From positions 2,720,501 to 2,784,500 of the forward strand of contig NZ_JASERT010000001.1 of assembly GCF_030027245.1 (NCBI RefSeq): a DNA stretch of 64,000 nucleotides, given 5' to 3'. Below the pieces are notes generated by a model. That model was given only the letters and a program-made list of their open reading frames with translations, did not search any database and was not told the DNA's origin. Both the position numbers and the translations under genes were made by a program. This DNA comes from Asticcacaulis sp. EMRT-3 (lineage in GTDB: Bacteria > Pseudomonadota > Alphaproteobacteria > Caulobacterales > Caulobacteraceae). Below, piece by piece: positions 1 to 8,175 of this stretch (positions within the stretch are counted from its first letter, which is position 1; each line of letters opens with the position of its first letter).

Positions 1-498
1 GATAAAGCGGCCATCTTCAATGGGGCGCGGCGCATCGCCTTCGGCCCATTGCTGAAGCAAAGCCTGATCGACATGCGCCGGATCGATGGTGACCCAAAAG
101 ACGCGGCACTTGTGTTTGGACTGGCTGGTGACTGGCCCCACAAGCGCCTTCAGGTCGTTTTCGACCGTCCTGGCGCCTTCGTGGTTAGCGGCAGCGGCCA
201 TCACCACGCCGCCGGTGCCAGCCAGACGGACGGCGCGGGCCAGCAGGGCGCGATATTCCTCACGGGCGCGCGGCGGCAGGACGAGCACCAGCGGGCAGGG
301 GCCGGGGCCTGCATCCGCCGGTTTGAAACCGGCGCGCAGCAGGGCATCATGGGCAGGCTTGAAGCTCTGCTCGCAGACCAGCCGGTCGCGCGGCGCATCG
401 CTGACACGGGCGCGCAGAAAAAGCGTCGGCTGGGCGGGCCAGTCGAGCGAACCGTCTTCAAACGGCAGCAAAAGGGTTTCGATAACGGGATCCATCAT
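1..498 (-). CDS. RsmC-like 16S rRNA guanine-N2 methyltransferase, N-terminal part (runs off left edge)
   Basis: An open minus-strand frame starts at a double ATG (498/495) and is still open at base 1, giving 166 visible residues. The segment 'LVLVLPPRAREEYRALLARA' followed by GGVVMAAAANHEGARTVE and 'SQSKHKCRVFW' resembles the catalytically inactive N-terminal half of RsmC-type methyltransferases, which modify a guanine of 16S rRNA. The SAM-binding half would lie outside the window, so catalysis cannot be judged. The gene begins 41 bases after the stop of the GH13 gene on the same strand and may be co-transcribed with it. Family assignment is from memory of the RsmC pattern. A related class I methyltransferase is the main alternative. 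Confidence 0.7.
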   Translation of the reverse strand, partial: MMDPVIETLLLPFEDGSLDWPAQPTLFLRARVSDAPRDRLVCEQSFKPAHDALLRAGFKPADAGPGPCPLVLVLPPRAREEYRALLARAVRLAGTGGVVMAAAANHEGARTVENDLKALVGPVTSQSKHKCRVFWVTIDPAHVDQALLQQWAEGDAPRPIEDGRFI

Positions 499-539
499 GG
501 CCAGCCCTATGGCACAGCAAGCCGTAAAAGCAAAGCGGC

Positions 540-2177
540 TTACAGCCGGTAGATGCGCGCTTCCCAGCCACGCATCACCGGCGGCGCATCCTCGTAATTA
601 CCGAAAACACAGCTTCCGGCAAACCCGTCCGTTATAACATCGTCGCTCGACATATTCAGAGCGATCAAAAAGCCGTCTGTCCCGATAGAACGTTTGTAGA
701 TAAAAAGCGCCGGGTGATCGGGCAAAAGATCGGTATAACGTCCGTATATAAGAGGCAAGCTATTGGATCGTAGAGAAATTAAACGTTTGTAATAACGTTG
801 AATGGGCGCGTCCGAAGCTGCATCCGTTGCCACATTCGCTTCTGAAAAATCAGAAGTGTGTGCGAACCACGGTGCGACCGGGCTGAAGCCTGCGTTCTTA
901 CCGGCGTTCCACGCCATTGGCAGGCGGGCGTGATCACGGCTGATCTTATTCTGGTCGGCGAGGAACTCGGCAGGCATCATGCGGCCCGTTGCCACCGCAT
1001 CGCGCCAGGCGTTTTTCGTCCAGACATCATTGAACTGTTCAATGTCGGTGAAGCGGGCATTGGTCATGCCGATCTCATCGCCCTGATAGATGAAGGGCGT
1101 ACCGCGCAGGGTGAGCAGCAGGGTGGCCAGAACTTGCGCCGATTTGACGCGCCATTCCGGCCGGTCGTCGCCATAGCGCGAAACGAGGCGCGGATTATCG
1201 TGGTTGGACAGGAAGACGGCGGGCCAGTCGTGCGGGCCGAGTGCCGCATCCTGACGGGCGAAGATGGCCTTCAACTCCGGCAAGCGCCACGGCTTCCAAC
1301 GGCCCTGCGCATCGCGGTCCACCTCGACGGGGGCGAACTGAAACACCATGTCAAGTTCGCCGCGTCTCTCATCGATGAAATCGGGCGTCTGTTCCAGCGT
1401 CACGCCAAAGGCTTCGCCGACAGTCATCGTGTCGTAATGATCAAGCACTTCGCGGCGCATCTCATGCAGATAGTCATGCACATGCGGGCCTTGCGTATAG
1501 ACATATTGCGGGCGGCTGCGCAGTTCGGCGGGCAGGTCGGGGAAGCTCTTGTCCTTCGAGATAAACGGAATGACATCCATGCGGAAGCCATCGACGCCCT
1601 TATCCAGCCAGAAGCGCATCAGCTCATGCACCTCATGGCGCACCTTGGGATTATCCCAGTTCAGATCGGGCTGTTTTTCGTGGAAGAGATGCAGATAAAA
1701 GGCGTCGCCGTCGCGCTGCCAGGCCGAACCGCCGAAGATCGATGTCCAGTCATTAGGCGGCTGGTCACCCTCGTGCCAGATGTAATAATCGCGGCAGGGA
1801 TTATCTGGCCCCTTCCGGCTTTCGACGAACCAGCGATGCTCATCGGAAGTATGGTTGACCACCAGATCGATGATCAGCCTCATGCCCCCGGCATGGATGG
1901 CGGCCAGCAGGTCATCGAAATCCTGCATGGTGCCGAATTCCGCGCCTACTTTTCGATAGTCGCGGATGTCATAGCCATTATCGGCATTGGGCGAATCAAA
2001 GTGCGGCGACAGCCAGATGACATTGACGCCGAGATTTTTGATGTGGTCGAGCTTTTCGATAATGCCGCGCAGATCGCCGATGCCGTCGCCATTGCTGTCG
2101 TAAAACGAGCGCGGATAGATCTGATAGACCACCGCCTCCTTCCACCAGCGCCGTTGATAGCCGTTGATTGATTCCAT
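540..2177 (-). CDS. GH13 family alpha-glucosidase (oligo-1,6-glucosidase type)
   Basis: A cytoplasmic-looking GH13 enzyme of 545 residues that would release glucose from short alpha-glucosides. The four GH13 signatures are present: DLVVNHTSDEH (about 104-114), GFRMDVI with the nucleophile Asp near 201, VGEAF with the acid/base Glu near 255, and FLSNHDNPR near 325. The N-terminus 'WWKEAVVYQIYPRSFYDSNG' is typical of oligo-1,6-glucosidases and related enzymes. The frame stays open up to 2309, but that would run into the SRP RNA, so I place the start at the ATG at 2177 (alternative ATG 2183). No signal peptide is seen at these starts. Exact substrate specificity cannot be read from sequence. The RsmC-like gene follows closely. 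Confidence 0.88.
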   Translation of the reverse strand: MESINGYQRRWWKEAVVYQIYPRSFYDSNGDGIGDLRGIIEKLDHIKNLGVNVIWLSPHFDSPNADNGYDIRDYRKVGAEFGTMQDFDDLLAAIHAGGMRLIIDLVVNHTSDEHRWFVESRKGPDNPCRDYYIWHEGDQPPNDWTSIFGGSAWQRDGDAFYLHLFHEKQPDLNWDNPKVRHEVHELMRFWLDKGVDGFRMDVIPFISKDKSFPDLPAELRSRPQYVYTQGPHVHDYLHEMRREVLDHYDTMTVGEAFGVTLEQTPDFIDERRGELDMVFQFAPVEVDRDAQGRWKPWRLPELKAIFARQDAALGPHDWPAVFLSNHDNPRLVSRYGDDRPEWRVKSAQVLATLLLTLRGTPFIYQGDEIGMTNARFTDIEQFNDVWTKNAWRDAVATGRMMPAEFLADQNKISRDHARLPMAWNAGKNAGFSPVAPWFAHTSDFSEANVATDAASDAPIQRYYKRLISLRSNSLPLIYGRYTDLLPDHPALFIYKRSIGTDGFLIALNMSSDDVITDGFAGSCVFGNYEDAPPVMRGWEARIYRL

Positions 2178-2207
2178 GCGCATGAGGTTGCGGCGAAAAA
2201 TCGCCTC

Positions 2208-2238
2208 TTGCAAGCCGGTGCAAAAATACGCATATAGG
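2208..2238 (+). promoter_or_regulatory. Candidate promoter of the SRP RNA
   Basis: TTGCAA at 2208-2213 and TATAGG at 2233-2238 are spaced 19 bases apart, just ahead of the first paired base of the SRP RNA (2243). The spacing is long for sigma-70, so this is a weak prediction supported mainly by position. Confidence 0.35.
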
Positions 2239-2240
2239 CC

Positions 2241-2330
2241 GCGAGACGGTCGGGCGGAGGCCTCGCCAACCTGGTCAGGGCTGGAAGGCAGCAGCCATAA
2301 CGAATTCACCTTCGGGTCGGCCGTCTCACT
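2241..2330 (+). ncRNA. ffs: Signal recognition particle RNA, small bacterial (4.5S) type
   Basis: The conserved apical motif GGTCAGGGCTGGAAGG followed by CAGCAGCCA lies at 2273-2297. It is the part that binds the Ffh M domain and that contacts FtsY. The ends close with GAGACGG (2243-2249) pairing to CCGTCTC (2321-2327), giving a single hairpin of about 85-90 bases, the usual size for the small Gram-negative SRP RNA. It targets ribosomes making membrane proteins to the inner membrane. Placement directly upstream of dnaX is common in alphaproteobacteria. End points are estimated from the pairing. Confidence 0.93.
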
Positions 2331-2538
2331 TCTTTTCGCGCTAAAGCGCAGCTAGGTGCCTCGCCCGTGCTCAAGAAGCGAAGCGTTAGCACAAAAAAGA
2401 CGCGGGCGGGCGGTCGCCCTTGCCTCAAGCGCCGGATGGCTTGATTTTTCCTCACAATCAACAGCGCCACGATTCGCACCTGTTAACGAATCGCGCTTAG
2501 TGGCTGACGCCCGTGCAAAAAGCCCTTATATAGGTTTC

Positions 2539-4365
2539 ATGTCCGACACGCCCGACCTTGATGACTCCTTCAGCGACGCGCCCGAAACGATCGAGCGCGA
2601 CGATCTGACAGCGGATATTTTCGGCGATGCGCCCGCGCCTCAGGCCGTGACGAAAGCACCTGAAAAAGCACCTGACAAGTCTGGAGCCTACACGGTTCTG
2701 GCGCGTAAATATCGCCCGCGCACCTTCGAAGACCTGATCGGTCAGGAGGCGATGGTGCGCACGCTCACCAATGCCTTTGCCTCCAACCGCATCGCCCACG
2801 CTTTTATGCTGACAGGGGTGCGCGGCGTCGGCAAGACGACCACGGCCCGCCTGCTGGCGCGCGCGCTTGATTATGAGAGCGACACCGTCCATCAGCCGAG
2901 CGTCGATCTGAAGACGATGGGCGTCCACTGTCAGGCGATCATCGAAGGCCGCCATATCGATGTGCTCGAACTCGACGCCGCCTCGCGCACGGGCGTTGAC
3001 GCCATGCGCGACCTGCTGGAATCTGTGCGTTATGCGCCGGTGGAAGCGCGCTACAAGGTCTATGTGATCGACGAAGTGCACATGCTCTCGACCGGCGCTT
3101 TCAATGCGCTGTTGAAGACGCTGGAAGAGCCGCCGCCCCACGCCAAGTTCATCTTCGCCACCACCGAAATCCGCAAGGTGCCGGTCACCATCCTGTCGCG
3201 CTGTCAACGCTTCGATTTGCGCCGCGTCGAGCCGGAAACCCTGACGCCGTTCTTAGAAACCATCTGCGAAAAAGAAGGCGTACGCATCGATGCCGATGCC
3301 GTGGCCCTGATCGCGCGCGCCGCCGAAGGGAGCGTGCGTGATTCATTGTCGCTGCTCGATCAGGCGCTGGTGCAGGCCGAGGCGGGCGAAACGGTCGGGG
3401 CGGAAATCGTCCGCGATATGCTGGGTCTGGCCGACCGCTCGGCCACACTCAGCCTGTTTGAGAACATTATTTCCGGCCAGATGAGTGAAGCCCTGCTGGC
3501 CTTCCGCACGCTTTACGGTTTTGGCGCCGATCCCAGCCAGATCATGGGCGACCTGCTTGATTACTGCCATTCCACTTCGGTGGCCAAGGTGCTGGGGGCC
3601 GAGGCGACGCGCCTGCCCAAGGCGCAGGCCATGCGCGTGACGGCGCTAGGGACGCAATTATCGGCGGGCACACTGAGTCGCCTGTGGACCCTGATGCTCA
3701 AAGCCTTCGAGGAACTGCGCCGCGCCCCCGATGCCAGCGCCGCCTTTGAGATGGCTCTGGTGCGGCTATGCTATTCAGCCGACCTGCCGGGGCCGGAGGC
3801 GCTGATGAAACGCCTGCAAAATGGCGAGCCGCTGATGCCGGGTGCGCCAAATGCACCGGGCGGCGGCGGTGGCGGCCCTTCTGCGCGCGGTGCGGCCGCC
3901 GTGCAGATGCGCACCGCACCGCAGGCCCTGCCCAATCCGCAGAGCTTTGACGAGGTGCTGCAACTGATCACCGACCGGCGCGATATTGGACTGCGCGCCG
4001 ATGTTGAGCGCTTCGTGCGGCTGGTGGCCTTTCAGCCCGGCGCCATTACCTTTGAGCCCGCGCCGAATACGCCGGGCGATCTGGTGCGCAAGCTGTCCTT
4101 GCGCCTGAAGGAATGGACGGGCAACCGCTGGCTGATCGCTACCGAAGGCTCAGGCGGCGCGGAATCGGTGATGGAACGCGACAAACGCGAAACGTCTGAG
4201 ATGCGCGCCCGCATTCAGGCCCATCCGTTCGTCAGCCAGATGATGGATATTTTCCCCGGCGCGGAAATCACCGCCATCCGCGCCCGCCCCAAACCCGTGG
4301 TGAGCGACGCCCCGCCGGCTGTGCCGGAAGACGAGCGCCCAGATAGCGAAAAGGACGAGGACTGA
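2539..4365 (+). CDS. dnaX: DNA polymerase III subunit tau/gamma
   Basis: Clamp-loader ATPase that loads the sliding clamp and ties together the replisome; 608 residues. Visible are Walker A GVRGVGKTT (93-101), Walker B VIDEVH (176-181), the 'ELDAASRTGVDAMRDLLE' segment and the SRC sensor motif (220-222). After the AAA+ core there is a Gly-rich linker (NAPGGGGGG) and a C-terminal tau-like domain. The frame is open from 2356, but ATG 2539 gives the expected N-terminus and leaves a leader after the SRP RNA. The zinc module normally carrying four cysteines keeps only Cys131, a state I recall from other alphaproteobacteria. No A-rich slippery site for a short gamma form was noticed. The stop overlaps the next start (TGATG). 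Confidence 0.95.
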   Translation: MSDTPDLDDSFSDAPETIERDDLTADIFGDAPAPQAVTKAPEKAPDKSGAYTVLARKYRPRTFEDLIGQEAMVRTLTNAFASNRIAHAFMLTGVRGVGKTTTARLLARALDYESDTVHQPSVDLKTMGVHCQAIIEGRHIDVLELDAASRTGVDAMRDLLESVRYAPVEARYKVYVIDEVHMLSTGAFNALLKTLEEPPPHAKFIFATTEIRKVPVTILSRCQRFDLRRVEPETLTPFLETICEKEGVRIDADAVALIARAAEGSVRDSLSLLDQALVQAEAGETVGAEIVRDMLGLADRSATLSLFENIISGQMSEALLAFRTLYGFGADPSQIMGDLLDYCHSTSVAKVLGAEATRLPKAQAMRVTALGTQLSAGTLSRLWTLMLKAFEELRRAPDASAAFEMALVRLCYSADLPGPEALMKRLQNGEPLMPGAPNAPGGGGGGPSARGAAAVQMRTAPQALPNPQSFDEVLQLITDRRDIGLRADVERFVRLVAFQPGAITFEPAPNTPGDLVRKLSLRLKEWTGNRWLIATEGSGGAESVMERDKRETSEMRARIQAHPFVSQMMDIFPGAEITAIRARPKPVVSDAPPAVPEDERPDSEKDED

Positions 4366-4694
4366 TGGATTTTCAGCAAATGATGAAGCAGGCTCAGCTC
4401 GTGCAGCAGAAGCTGACCGATGCGCAGGCCAGGATGCACGACAGCCTGGTATCGGGCGCATCGGGCGGTGGCATGGTCAGGCTGGAGCTGAAGGGCACCG
4501 GCGATATGGTGTCGCTCAACATCGATGACAGCCTGATGGTGGCGGGCGAAGCCGATGTGCTGGCCGATCTGGTGCGCGCCGCCTATGCCGATGCGCGCAA
4601 GAAGCTCGACGACATCAATTCCGAACTGATGCAGGAAGCCGCCGGCGCGCTTGGGCCGGGCGGCGGATTGCCCAATCTGCCGAAGTTTTTCTAG
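4365..4694 (+). CDS. ybaB: YbaB/EbfC family nucleoid-associated protein
   Basis: Small DNA-binding dimer of 109 residues of the YbaB/EbfC family, which coats DNA and is nearly always found between dnaX and recR. The N-terminal helix 'MDFQQMMKQAQLVQQKLTDA', the central 'GGGMVRLELKGTGDMVSLNI' strands and the C-terminal Gly/Pro-rich tail match the family in order and length. The ATG overlaps the dnaX stop by one base, indicating translational coupling, and recR starts six bases after its stop. The family function is still only loosely defined; the assignment itself is secure. Confidence 0.93.
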   Translation: MDFQQMMKQAQLVQQKLTDAQARMHDSLVSGASGGGMVRLELKGTGDMVSLNIDDSLMVAGEADVLADLVRAAYADARKKLDDINSELMQEAAGALGPGGGLPNLPKFF

Positions 4695-4700
4695 ACTAGA

Positions 4701-5300
4701 ATGTCGGGCGCGGGGCCGGAAATCGAACGCCTGATGGCGCTTCTGTCAAAGCTGCCGGGTCTGGGGCCGCGTTCGGCCAGACGGGCGGCTCTGGCCCTGC
4801 TCAAACGCCGTGATCAACTATTGATTCCACTTTCCGCCGCCATGCAGGACGCCGCCGATAAGGTGACAAGCTGCCGCGTCTGCGGGCGCTTATCGACGCG
4901 CGATCCGTGTGAAACCTGCGCCGATCCGGGCCGTGACCAGCAGATGATCTGCGTGGTCGAGGACGATGGCGCCTTGTGGGCGATGGAGCGGGTCGGGGCC
5001 TTTAGCGGCCTCTATCATGTGCTGGGCGGGCTGATGTCGGCGCTCGATGGCGTGCGGCCCGAAGACCTGCGGCTGGACAGGCTGCTTGAACGCCTGCGCG
5101 ATGGCCGCGTGCATGAAGTGGTGATGGCCCTGCCCGCCACGGTCGAGGGCCAGACCACGGCCCACTATATCGCCGACCGGCTGAAAAGCCTCGGCAATCA
5201 GGTTGAGATCACCTATCTGGCGCGCGGCGTGCCGGTGGGCGGCGAACTCGACTGGCTGGATGATCATACTATCGCTCACGCCTTCAAAACCCGACGATAA
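4701..5300 (+). CDS. recR: Recombination mediator protein RecR
   Basis: RecR works with RecF and RecO to load RecA at gaps during recombinational repair. The 199-residue protein has the helix-hairpin-helix (LPGLGPRSARRAA, 18-30), a C4 zinc finger with Cys 58, 61, 70 and 73, a Toprim domain beginning near residue 82 (ICVVEDDGALWAMER) and the C-terminal 'YLARGVPVGGELDWLDDHT' segment. All hallmark residues are present and the length is standard. It is the last gene of the dnaX-ybaB-recR operon. A short hairpin (GGCTGTAT, 4-base loop, ATACAGCC) sits 38 bases past the stop at 5339-5358 but lacks a U-run. Confidence 0.96.
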   Translation: MSGAGPEIERLMALLSKLPGLGPRSARRAALALLKRRDQLLIPLSAAMQDAADKVTSCRVCGRLSTRDPCETCADPGRDQQMICVVEDDGALWAMERVGAFSGLYHVLGGLMSALDGVRPEDLRLDRLLERLRDGRVHEVVMALPATVEGQTTAHYIADRLKSLGNQVEITYLARGVPVGGELDWLDDHTIAHAFKTRR

Positions 5301-5429
5301 GGCGCAATCCTTGGCCGTCTAGGGCGTCGGTTTCGCTAGGCTGTATTCATATACAGCCGTCGCTCACCTCCTGCTATCCGGCTCAAGGCCTGCACCTTAT
5401 CTCTCATCACGCACTCAGAGTTTTTATGG

Positions 5430-5487
5430 TTAATTTTCGCATTAAGGGTTGTTAAGACTGGTTAACAAACCCTTAACGCGCTAGACC
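5430..5487 (+). promoter_or_regulatory. Cluster of phased TTAA boxes with a full CtrA-type site and a Caulobacter-like -10
   Basis: Five TTAA tetramers start at 5430, 5442, 5452, 5462 and 5473, roughly one helical turn apart. The last two form TTAA-CAAACCC-TTAAC (5462-5477), an exact match to the CtrA consensus TTAA-N7-TTAAC. GCTAGACC at 5480-5487 resembles the Caulobacter sigma-70 -10 box GCTANAWC. The middle boxes also make a near-perfect inverted repeat (5442-5476, TTAAGGGTTGTTAA against TTAACAAACCCTTAA) that could fold in RNA. CtrA binding is inferred from the motif only. Confidence 0.45.
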
Positions 5488-5511
5488 TTGCCGAAAGCCA
5501 GCGAGGTCAGA

Positions 5512-5568
5512 ATGATCATCCGAAACATCTTCATCTTCATGTTCGTCTTCACCCTGATCGGGGCCTAA
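5512..5568 (+). CDS. Candidate 18-residue hydrophobic peptide
   Basis: A very short ORF, MIIRNIFIFMFVFTLIGA, with a plausible ribosome site (GAGG about seven bases upstream). It follows the CtrA-type box and -10 candidate. The peptide is almost entirely Ile/Phe/Leu/Val, as expected for a tiny single-pass membrane peptide. Its stop overlaps the 3' end of the convergent transporter gene by four bases. I recognise no family, and short hydrophobic ORFs arise by chance, so this is offered as a candidate only. Confidence 0.25.
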   Translation: MIIRNIFIFMFVFTLIGA

Positions 5569-6116
5569 GCCGAGGCCAATGCGCGCACCTTTTCGCGGTG
5601 CTTCATCAAAAAATAGACGACGAGGCAGCCCAGAAAGCGGCTGACCACCGAACCCGCCAGCGACCAGCCATTGAAAATGCCGGGAATGGCATAGCTGGCG
5701 ATCCACAAAAAGGCGGCGGCGTCGATCGGCCCCGATATGCCCGCCGACACGAAGACGCGCTTTGACAGCGGCAATTTGGCGAAGGTAAACAGCGCCCAGT
5801 CGATGGTTTCGCTGATAGCAAAGGCGCAGGCGCTGGCGAAAGCGATGGTCGGGTCGGAGGTGACCACCGACAACAGCAGGCCGACCGCCAGAAATCCGAA
5901 AATATAATGGCCCACTTCGCGCTGGGCGAAATCGCGCACCACCAGCACCAGACCGGTGACAATCGTCATCGGATTCCAGTCACCGTGACCCGGCAAAGGG
6001 AAGGTCGGCACATGGTCGAAGCACCAGTTGATAAACGGAATCAGGAACAGATAAACATAGGTCCACGGACTGCCGCCCGTTATCACCTTACGCGCTACCG
6101 CCTTGAAATCCGCCAT
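5565..6116 (-). CDS. yhhQ: YhhQ/VUT family queuosine-precursor transporter
   Basis: Integral membrane protein of 183 residues with about six hydrophobic segments. The family imports 7-deazaguanine queuosine precursors such as preQ0. The motif VLVVRDFAQREVGH (compare the family's RDxxQR) and the later acidic 'AISETIDWALFT' segment are characteristic. The frame extends to 6197, but ATG 6116 has a strong Shine-Dalgarno (GGGAGGCAG) and gives the standard N-terminus MADFKAVARKV. A 12-bp perfect palindrome lies 19-30 bases upstream of the start. I looked for a preQ1 riboswitch in the leader and did not find one. The gene is divergent from rmuC. Confidence 0.85.
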   Translation of the reverse strand: MADFKAVARKVITGGSPWTYVYLFLIPFINWCFDHVPTFPLPGHGDWNPMTIVTGLVLVVRDFAQREVGHYIFGFLAVGLLLSVVTSDPTIAFASACAFAISETIDWALFTFAKLPLSKRVFVSAGISGPIDAAAFLWIASYAIPGIFNGWSLAGSVVSRFLGCLVVYFLMKHREKVRALASA

Positions 6117-6134
6117 ATCTGCCTCCCGCAACCC

Positions 6135-6146
6135 ATCTACGTAGAT
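6135..6146. promoter_or_regulatory. 12-bp perfect palindrome in the yhhQ leader
   Basis: ATCTACGTAGAT reads identically on both strands and lies between the yhhQ start codon (6116) and the divergent rmuC start (6226), close to the yhhQ ribosome site. It could be an operator, but no regulator is visible nearby. Confidence 0.3.
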
Positions 6147-6225
6147 TATCGCCTTATGGATGACCGGCAAGCTGCCGCCGCAAAAAAGACTTGCCACGAG
6201 CCGTTTTGCAATCTAAGAACGTAAC

Positions 6226-7509
6226 ATGAACACGCTTTCTATTACGCTTTTGCTCGTCTCCATTGTCGCCCTCGCTTTTGCCGGGGCGTGGTGGCTGGCC
6301 TTTCGTGAGGGGCAGCGCTTGCGTCAGCGCGCCGATGATCTGGGCGAACAGTTGCTGGTGGCGGCCAGAGAACTGGCGACTGTCAAGGAGCGGGCGCGCA
6401 ATCTCGAAGACGCGCGCGCCGCCATGAGCGAGCAGTTTCAGATTGTGTCGCAGCAGGCCCTACAGGCCTCGAACGAGGCCTTGCTGAAGGCGTCGGCCGA
6501 GCGCGATAAGCTGGCGCTGGAGCGGGTCGGGCATACGCTGAAACCGGTGGCCGAGCAGCTCACGCGCTTTGAAGCCCAGGTCAAGGCGATGGAAGAATCG
6601 CGCGCCAAGGATACCGGCGGCTTAAAACAGCAGATTACCGAACTGATGGCGGCGTCGCACGCCACGCGCGAAGTGACGCAGAAACTGGCCGGGGCGCTCA
6701 GGCGCGGGGCCGGGGTGCAGGGTAAGTGGGGCGAGGAGGTGCTGCGCAATGTCTTGCAGGCAGCGGGCCTGTCGTCGCGCTTTGATTTCGTCGAGCAATA
6801 CAGCCTCGATACCGATGAAGGCCGCCGTCGCCCCGATGTGGTGGTCAGGTTGCCGGGCGACACGTCAAGCGCGGTGTTCGTCATCGATTCCAAGGTCAAT
6901 CTGACCGCCTATCTGCAAGCCGCCGAAAGCACCGATGAGGCGGCGCGCGAGCTTTTGCTGCGCCAGCATGCGCAAGCCATGCGCGGCCATGTGCGCGATT
7001 TGTCGGCCAAGGCCTATTGGGATCAGTTCAAGGATCAGGTGTCGCCCGATTTCGTCGCCATGTTTATTCCGGGCGATGGCTTGCTGGCGGCGGCGCTCGA
7101 TCATGCGCCCGATCTGATGACCGAGGCGATGGACAGGAAGGTGATCATCGTCACCCCCACCACCCTGTTCGCCCTGTGCAAGGCGGTGGCCTATGGCTGG
7201 CGCGTCGAAGACCAGATGAAAAATGCCGGTCATATTGCCGATCTGGGCCGCGAGCTATATGCACGGCTGTCGGTCATGGGCGATCATGTGGCCGGTATGG
7301 GCGGGGCGCTGGGCAAGGCGGTTGATAAATATAACGCCTTTGTCGGCTCACTGGAAAGCAAGGTACTGACCCAGGCGCGCCGTTTCGAGGATTTGCAGGT
7401 CGAGCATCAGGGCAAGTCGGTGCCGGAACTGCCGGTGATCGAAAGCCAGCCGCGCGTGGCCAGCAAGCTCAATGCGCTGGAAGTCGCCGAAGAAACGGCA
7501 CAGCCATAG
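6226..7509 (+). CDS. rmuC: DNA recombination protein RmuC homologue
   Basis: RmuC-family protein of 427 residues, linked to limiting DNA inversions and rearrangements in E. coli. An N-terminal membrane anchor (about 4-24) is followed by a long coiled coil rich in Ala, Glu, Gln and Arg (about 28-140). The RmuC core contains GVQGKWGEEVLRNVLQAAGL, RRRPDVVVRLPG and FVIDSKVNLTAYLQA, which resembles a restriction-endonuclease fold. The region 'VIIVTPTTLFALCKAVAYGW' is also diagnostic. It stands 36 bases ahead of the def frame and may be read with it. The biochemical activity of the family remains unproven. Confidence 0.92.
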   Translation: MNTLSITLLLVSIVALAFAGAWWLAFREGQRLRQRADDLGEQLLVAARELATVKERARNLEDARAAMSEQFQIVSQQALQASNEALLKASAERDKLALERVGHTLKPVAEQLTRFEAQVKAMEESRAKDTGGLKQQITELMAASHATREVTQKLAGALRRGAGVQGKWGEEVLRNVLQAAGLSSRFDFVEQYSLDTDEGRRRPDVVVRLPGDTSSAVFVIDSKVNLTAYLQAAESTDEAARELLLRQHAQAMRGHVRDLSAKAYWDQFKDQVSPDFVAMFIPGDGLLAAALDHAPDLMTEAMDRKVIIVTPTTLFALCKAVAYGWRVEDQMKNAGHIADLGRELYARLSVMGDHVAGMGGALGKAVDKYNAFVGSLESKVLTQARRFEDLQVEHQGKSVPELPVIESQPRVASKLNALEVAEETAQP

Positions 7510-7553
7510 CTGCGAATATTGATTTTTGTCTCTGACGCAATTACATGGTCATT

Positions 7554-8087
7554 ATGGCTATTCGTGAAATTATAACTGTACCCAATCCGCTCCTCAAGCA
7601 GGTGTCCAAACCCGTGACTGAGGTCGATGACGCCTTGCGCGCCCTGATGGATGATATGCTGGAAACCATGTATGACGCGCCGGGCATTGGTCTGGCCGCC
7701 ATCCAGATTGGTGAGCCGGTGCGCGTCATCGTCATGGACTTGCAGGAAAGGCCCGAGGGTGCCGATCCCGAAGCAGAGGGCGTCAAGGCACCGCGCTATT
7801 TCGTCAATCCGGAAATCGTCTGGGCGTCGGAAGACACGATCCCTTACGAAGAGGGCTGCCTGAGTGTGCCGGAATATTATGACGAGGTGCAGCGCCCGTC
7901 ACATGTCCGCATCCGTTATCTCGATTATGATGGCAAGGCCGTTGAAGAAGAGGCCGAAGGCCTGTTCGCCGTCTGTATCCAGCACGAAATGGACCATCTC
8001 GAAGGCGTCCTGTTCATCGATCACCTGTCGAAGCTGAAGCGCGACCGGGCGGTCACTAAGGTGAAAAAGCTGAAGCGCGTCGCCTGA
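7554..8087 (+). CDS. def: Peptide deformylase
   Basis: Removes the formyl group from the N-terminal Met of new proteins. The three deformylase motifs are all present: GIGLAAIQ (44-51), EGCLS with metal ligand Cys102, and HEMDH with His144, Glu145 and His148. The protein has 177 residues from ATG 7554; an in-frame ATG at 7545 adds three residues. Neither start has a clear Shine-Dalgarno. The insert [12 protein letters not shown] near residue 68 is slightly longer than in E. coli. fmt follows 88 bases later and truA after that, the usual start-of-translation cluster. Confidence 0.96.
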   Translation: MAIREIITVPNPLLKQVSKPVTEVDDALRALMDDMLETMYDAPGIGLAAIQIGEPVRVIVMDLQERPEGADPEAEGVKAPRYFVNPEIVWASEDTIPYEEGCLSVPEYYDEVQRPSHVRIRYLDYDGKAVEEEAEGLFAVCIQHEMDHLEGVLFIDHLSKLKRDRAVTKVKKLKRVA

Positions 8088-8175
8088 GACTTCGCATTGC
8101 CAACTACTGTTTTTCGTCTCAGCACTCCGAATTTTCGTTGAGCTATATTCTCGCTGAGGTATTTGGAGTTCGCCT

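Noticed and set aside
858..2171. 437-residue plus-strand ORF
   Set aside because: It lies wholly antisense to the GH13 gene, which has all catalytic motifs. Its protein has no recognisable domain.
6117..6225. preQ1 riboswitch upstream of yhhQ
   Set aside because: The short H-type pseudoknot pattern with its conserved A-rich tail could not be found on the minus strand.
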